A stretch of DNA of 9,235 nt. Source: CAYJAD01 sp964371195. Its GTDB lineage: Bacteria > Desulfobacterota > Desulfovibrionia > Desulfovibrionales > Desulfovibrionaceae. The position numbers and the translations under genes were made by a program. Under the pieces are notes generated by a model. That model was not told the origin of the DNA and did no database searches. It saw nothing but the letters and a program-made list of their open reading frames with translations. Positions 6,728 to 9,235 of the stretch are shown piece after piece (position 1 is the first letter of the stretch; every line of letters begins with the position of its first letter). The stretch lies in assembly GCA_964371195.1 (NCBI GenBank), contig CAYJLD010000083.1, positions 1 to 9,235 of the forward strand, written 5' to 3'.

Positions 6728-7507
6728 ATGTCAACACCAGTAATTATTTCAGGTGCATGTGGTAGAATGGGCAAGACTTTAGTAGAGCTTGTACAAGCTA
6801 GCAATAGCTTTACTTTAGCAGGCTTGTTGGAACACAAGGATTATGTTCACTTGCTTGGGGCATATGATTGCCCTGTGTCCGCGCAGCCCGAGGAGGTTTT
6901 AGACCAAGCTAAGGGTGCAGTAATTATTGACTTTACCTCACCTACCTCATCCTTGGACATGGCAAATATTGCAGCAAAATTTAAAAATCCTTTAGTCATT
7001 GGCACCACCGGATTAAATGAACAACAAAAGGTAGAACTTGCAGAATTAGCAATGCAAAGTCCTATTTTTTGGGCCCCTAACATGTGTATTGGGATTAATG
7101 TTTTATTAAAGATTTTGCCTGAGCTTACTAAGATGCTTGGTGAAGATTATGATATTGAGATGGTTGAGTTGCATCATAATCTGAAAAAAGACTCTCCTAG
7201 CGGTACTGCTTTAAAGTTGGCTGAATGCCTTGCAAATGCACGGGATTGGCCATTAGATGAGGTAGCTTGCTATCATCGTGAGGGCATTATTGGGGAGCGC
7301 CCCAAAAAGGAAATTGGTATGCAAACAGTTCGTGGTGGTGATGTGGTTGGGGTGCACACCATGTATTTTATGGGTCCAGGAGAGCGTATTGAGGTTACAC
7401 ATCAATCTCACTCAAGACAAACATTTGCTCAAGGAGCATTAAGGGCCGCTAAATGGCTTTCCACAAAGGCTGCAGGAAAGTTATACAATATGCAAGATAT
7501 TTTCTAG
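6728..7507 (+). CDS. dapB: 4-hydroxy-tetrahydrodipicolinate reductase
   Basis: DapB reduces the hydroxy-tetrahydrodipicolinate made by DapA, using NAD(P)H, in the diaminopimelate/lysine pathway. The 259-aa length is normal. The N-terminal Rossmann domain has the nucleotide loop SGACGRMGK (Gly9, Gly12, Gly15), DFTSP (68-72) and VIGTTGL (90-96). APNMCIGIN (116-124) leads into the substrate/tetramer domain, which has the family signature ELHHNLKKDSPSGTA (147-161) with catalytic His149 and Lys153, and RGGDVVGVH (202-210). The expected residues are all present. The C-terminal GALRAAKWL segment is typical. dapB lies 192 nt after ligA across the structured repeat element; without that element the two would be about 30 nt apart, so they were probably one transcription unit with the PfkB kinase. 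No hairpin terminator is visible directly after the stop. Confidence 0.97.
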   Translation: MSTPVIISGACGRMGKTLVELVQASNSFTLAGLLEHKDYVHLLGAYDCPVSAQPEEVLDQAKGAVIIDFTSPTSSLDMANIAAKFKNPLVIGTTGLNEQQKVELAELAMQSPIFWAPNMCIGINVLLKILPELTKMLGEDYDIEMVELHHNLKKDSPSGTALKLAECLANARDWPLDEVACYHREGIIGERPKKEIGMQTVRGGDVVGVHTMYFMGPGERIEVTHQSHSRQTFAQGALRAAKWLSTKAAGKLYNMQDIF

Positions 7508-7579
7508 ATTTTTTATTGTATTTTTTTTAACACTTGTGTAGCATGAGCTGAACGGGACATATCATTGTAATTTTTTGGG

Positions 7580-7591
7580 CTCAAATTTGAG
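7580..7591. promoter_or_regulatory. Perfect 12-bp palindrome, candidate operator
   Basis: CTCAAATTTGAG is self-complementary. Its right half recurs as AATTTGAGTG at 7584-7593 and 7643-7652, and TTTGAGT occurs a third time at 7677-7683. The 7508-7735 spacer is otherwise AT-rich, with no clear terminator and no promoter I would stand behind. A regulator site is inferred only from symmetry and repetition. Confidence 0.35.
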
Positions 7592-7699
7592 TGAAAAAGT
7601 TAATATATGTTCTAATTAGTGTATTTTTATGGCTAGTTACTGAATTTGAGTGTGTACTCTTATCAGTTTTTGTTATTTTGAGTTGAACTATGCCTTTTG

Positions 7700-7714
7700 A
7701 TAGAACTGTTCTAT
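7700..7714. promoter_or_regulatory. Perfect 7-bp inverted repeat, candidate operator
   Basis: ATAGAAC and GTTCTAT are exact inverses around a single T, ending 11 nt before the ribosome site of the unknown gene. A one-base centre does not suit an RNA hairpin, so a dimeric DNA-binding protein is the more natural reading. The GAAC-GTTC halves recall LexA-like boxes, but their spacing (1 nt) differs from the 4-nt spacing of the Bacillus type, so no regulator is assigned. Confidence 0.4.
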
Positions 7715-7735
7715 TTTTTATAAATGGAGTTAAGC

Positions 7736-8158
7736 ATGCCACAAGTTGCAGCGCGTATTAGTAGTGATCAAGAGCGTTGGCTCAAGGATTATTTTCGGAC
7801 CAAGAGTGCTGGTGCAGAGTTTATATTGCCATGGGCTGTGGATACGTTTTTTAGAGCTATTTCAACTATTAAGGGTACATTTAGTCCGGGTGAGTTAAAA
7901 ACCATTCTGGAAGCTCATAAAGATTTGAAATTATTGCCTGATCATACACGTTTGTCATATTTACATTTGCGTGTAATGGATGCTTGTGATGTGAATGATA
8001 TTCATCTAAAGCATGGTGCTGCTAAGGCGCATCTTGAAACCAAGATAAAGCGTCTTGATGATACTCAGGCTACAGCTTTAATGGTATGGGCATCAGCTTT
8101 TTGGGTGAGCAAAAATTGCTCTGCTGATAGTATGGATGACTATATTAAAGCATATTAA
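7736..8158 (+). CDS. Protein of unknown function, 140 aa
   Basis: I do not recognise this gene. The start is ATG 7736: GGAG at 7726-7729 lies 6 nt before it, and that GGAG would be inside the gene if the upstream ATG 7724 were used. The protein is soluble in appearance, with no signal peptide or membrane segment. The N-terminus (VAARISSDQERWLKDYF, residues 4-20) has the feel of a short basic strand followed by helix, as in ribbon-helix-helix DNA-binding proteins, but this is weak. The rest is predicted mostly helical by eye, with an aromatic stretch MVWASAFWV (116-124). The gene stands alone between a spacer with palindromes and a clear intrinsic terminator, so it is probably a single-gene unit. 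If it is a DNA-binding protein, the palindromes upstream could be its own sites; that is speculation. Confidence 0.75.
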   Translation: MPQVAARISSDQERWLKDYFRTKSAGAEFILPWAVDTFFRAISTIKGTFSPGELKTILEAHKDLKLLPDHTRLSYLHLRVMDACDVNDIHLKHGAAKAHLETKIKRLDDTQATALMVWASAFWVSKNCSADSMDDYIKAY

Positions 8159-8193
8159 TTGTTAATTACTTTTTAAGTGCTTTGTACAATATT

Positions 8194-8229
8194 TTTAGCC
8201 AGGTATTGTGATTACCTGGCTAAATTTTT
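8194..8229 (+). terminator. Intrinsic terminator after the unknown gene
   Basis: TTTAGCCAGGTA (8194-8205) and TACCTGGCTAAA (8213-8224) form a perfect 12-bp stem with a 7-nt loop, followed by TTTTT (8225-8229). It lies 35 nt after the stop of the unknown gene and 21 nt before prmC. There is no matching T-run on the opposite strand, so it acts on + strand transcripts. Confidence 0.88.
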
Positions 8230-8250
8230 AACTTTAACATAATAGAATTA

Positions 8251-9132
8251 TTGAATACTCCCACCTTACGCCAAGCTGCTAATATTTTAAGTGAAAGATT
8301 TTCTGTAGCTCATAGTGATGCTCCGCGCATTTGTGCGCAGGTGCTTTTATGCCATGTATTGCAAGTGGATGCTGTATATTTTGCAAGTCAGCCTGATAAA
8401 GAGCTTACAAAAGAACAATGGGAGCAGGTATTAGCCTTGGCTTTGCGTCATGAGCAAGGCGAACCTCTTGCATATATTATTGGATATAAGGAATTTTTTG
8501 GACGTAAATTTTTATTAAATAGGCAGACATTAATTCCACGCCCAGCTACTGAAGATGTACTTGAGGCTGCCTTGCATGCTCTAAAGGTTAAAGCTCCATA
8601 TTTTTTAGATATTGGAACTGGTAGTGGTTGTCTTGGCTTAAGTATAGCAGCTGAACTTGAGCATGCTCAAGGTATTCTATTAGATATACAACTAAGCGCG
8701 CTACATATGGCAAGGCAAAATGCTAAAGATTTAGGACTTATGTCTAGGGTTAAATTAGTGCAGGGAAATTTGTGTTCTTTGCCTTTAGCTAAAAAGAGTT
8801 TTGATTTAATAGTATCTAATCCACCCTATGTGAGTGAGCAAGAATATACAGCACTTTTACCAAATGTGCGTGACTTTGAGCCTAAGATCGCATTAGTTCC
8901 ATATGATAATGCAAATGACGTGGAAGATGACTTAGGTTTATTGCATATAGAATATATTGCCAAGCAGGCATACACCATGTTAAAGGAAGGTGGAGTGTGC
9001 ATAGTTGAACATGGTTACTTGCAAGGTAAGAGTGTTCATAATTTGTTTGAAGCAAATGGAATATGGGCAAGCATTAAAACTGGTAAAGACCTTGCAGGTT
9101 TAGATAGATATTGCATATGCGTGCGCTCATAA
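8251..9132 (+). CDS. prmC: Peptide chain release factor N5-glutamine methyltransferase
   Basis: PrmC (HemK) methylates the glutamine of the GGQ motif in release factors RF1 and RF2, using S-adenosylmethionine, to support efficient termination. The 293-aa protein has the N-terminal helical domain (LRQAANILSERF to LCHVLQ), QGEPLAYIIGYKEFFG (69-84), IPRPATE (95-101), SAM motif DIGTGSGCLG (120-129), acidic Asp145 after the next strand, and the diagnostic NPPYV (190-194) that binds the target glutamine. A few extra residues lie after EPKIALV (210-216). The start is TTG 8251: an in-frame stop sits at 8221, no ATG occurs until deep inside the protein, and the N-terminal domain begins at once. The ribosome site is very weak. 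A terminator ends 21 nt upstream, so prmC needs its own promoter or readthrough. It is not next to prfA, its common partner. Confidence 0.95.
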   Translation: MNTPTLRQAANILSERFSVAHSDAPRICAQVLLCHVLQVDAVYFASQPDKELTKEQWEQVLALALRHEQGEPLAYIIGYKEFFGRKFLLNRQTLIPRPATEDVLEAALHALKVKAPYFLDIGTGSGCLGLSIAAELEHAQGILLDIQLSALHMARQNAKDLGLMSRVKLVQGNLCSLPLAKKSFDLIVSNPPYVSEQEYTALLPNVRDFEPKIALVPYDNANDVEDDLGLLHIEYIAKQAYTMLKEGGVCIVEHGYLQGKSVHNLFEANGIWASIKTGKDLAGLDRYCICVRS

Positions 9133-9139
9133 TATTAAA

Positions 9140-9183
9140 GGCAAATAAAAAAAAATTTAAAAAAAACTCATTTTTTACTTGCC
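9140..9183 (+). terminator. A/T-rich inverted repeat after prmC, possible weak terminator
   Basis: GGCAAATAAAAAA (9140-9152) pairs with TTTTTTACTTGCC (9171-9183) at 12 of 13 positions; an alternative inner stem is A6 (9161-9166), CTCA, T6 (9171-9176). The stem is nearly all A-T pairs and no T-run follows the outer stem, so termination is uncertain. The same A-tracts could act as an UP element for the tRNA promoter. Confidence 0.35.
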
Positions 9184-9207
9184 AAGACGCGTACTTTTCA
9201 GTAAAAA
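9179..9207 (+). promoter_or_regulatory. Candidate promoter for the downstream tRNA
   Basis: TTGCCA (9179-9184) matches the -35 consensus at five of six positions. Seventeen nt later TAAAAA (9202-9207) matches the -10 at four of six. Initiation near 9214 would fall just before the tRNA 5' end at 9219, and A-tracts lie upstream, as is common for stable RNA genes. Confidence 0.4.
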
Positions 9208-9218
9208 CCCCATTTGTT

Positions 9219-9235
9219 GCTGGCGTAGCTCAATT
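9219..9235 (+). tRNA. 5' end of a tRNA, cut by the window edge (possibly tRNA-Thr)
   Basis: GCTGGCGTAGCTCAATT reads as a seven-base acceptor strand (GCTGGCG), T8, A9, D-stem GCTC, then A14 and A15, which fits the invariant tRNA positions U8, A14 and R15. The 3' part and anticodon are outside the window. From memory this beginning is common in bacterial tRNA-Thr, but the identity cannot be proved here. Confidence 0.7.

Noticed and set aside
7697..7724. Promoter TTGATA-16 nt-TATAAA
   Set aside because: RNA would start near 7731, after the GGAG ribosome site at 7726-7729, so it could not serve the gene starting at 7736.
7724..7735. ATG 7724 as the start of the unknown gene
   Set aside because: The GGAG ribosome site for ATG 7736 lies at 7726-7729, so the later ATG is better supported.

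Overview
The window is a compact stretch of a low-to-moderate GC bacterial chromosome, with every recognisable gene on the + strand. From the start it carries the 3' two-thirds of carB (carbamoyl-phosphate synthase large subunit), complete carA (small subunit), a PfkB-family sugar/nucleoside kinase, ligA (NAD+-dependent DNA ligase), dapB (dihydrodipicolinate reductase), a 140-residue protein I do not recognise, prmC (release-factor glutamine methyltransferase), and the first 17 nt of a tRNA that runs off the right edge. These are mostly housekeeping genes. The protein style (PfkB kinase next to ligA and dapB, and a G/A-rich long inverted repeat after carA) reminds me of low-GC relatives of the Desulfovibrionaceae, but I cannot search, so the assignment is tentative. 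NAD+-dependent ligase and bacterial Shine-Dalgarno signals establish only that it is a bacterium.

Layout. 1-3229: carB then carA, 38 nt apart, probably one transcript; this order is the reverse of the common carA-carB. 3230-3421: a 50-nt imperfect inverted repeat that probably ends the car transcript, followed by a good promoter (TTGTTA, 17 nt, TATAAT) for the next unit. 3422-7507: PfkB kinase, ligA 27 nt later, then dapB after a 192-nt gap. That gap is the most unusual part of the window. A 20-nt sequence from the 3' end of ligA recurs exactly 171 nt downstream, and the second copy is followed in the same frame by a TAA. The 151 nt between the copies are full of hairpins. The simplest reading is that a small structured element inserted into the last codons of ligA, with duplication of the 20 nt, and gave the ligase three new terminal residues (Ser-Glu-Cys) and a new TGA stop.

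7508-7735: an AT-rich spacer with two perfect palindromes and three copies of TTTGAGT, a plausible control region for the unknown gene. 7736-8158: the unknown gene, closed by a clean intrinsic terminator (8194-8229). 8251-9132: prmC, starting at TTG with almost no Shine-Dalgarno. 9133-9235: an A/T-rich tract, a likely tRNA promoter and the tRNA 5' end.

Functionally, carA and carB make carbamoyl phosphate for arginine and pyrimidine synthesis, dapB serves lysine and diaminopimelate synthesis, ligA seals DNA nicks, and prmC modifies release factors. I see no defence system, CRISPR array, phage gene or large insertion sequence.
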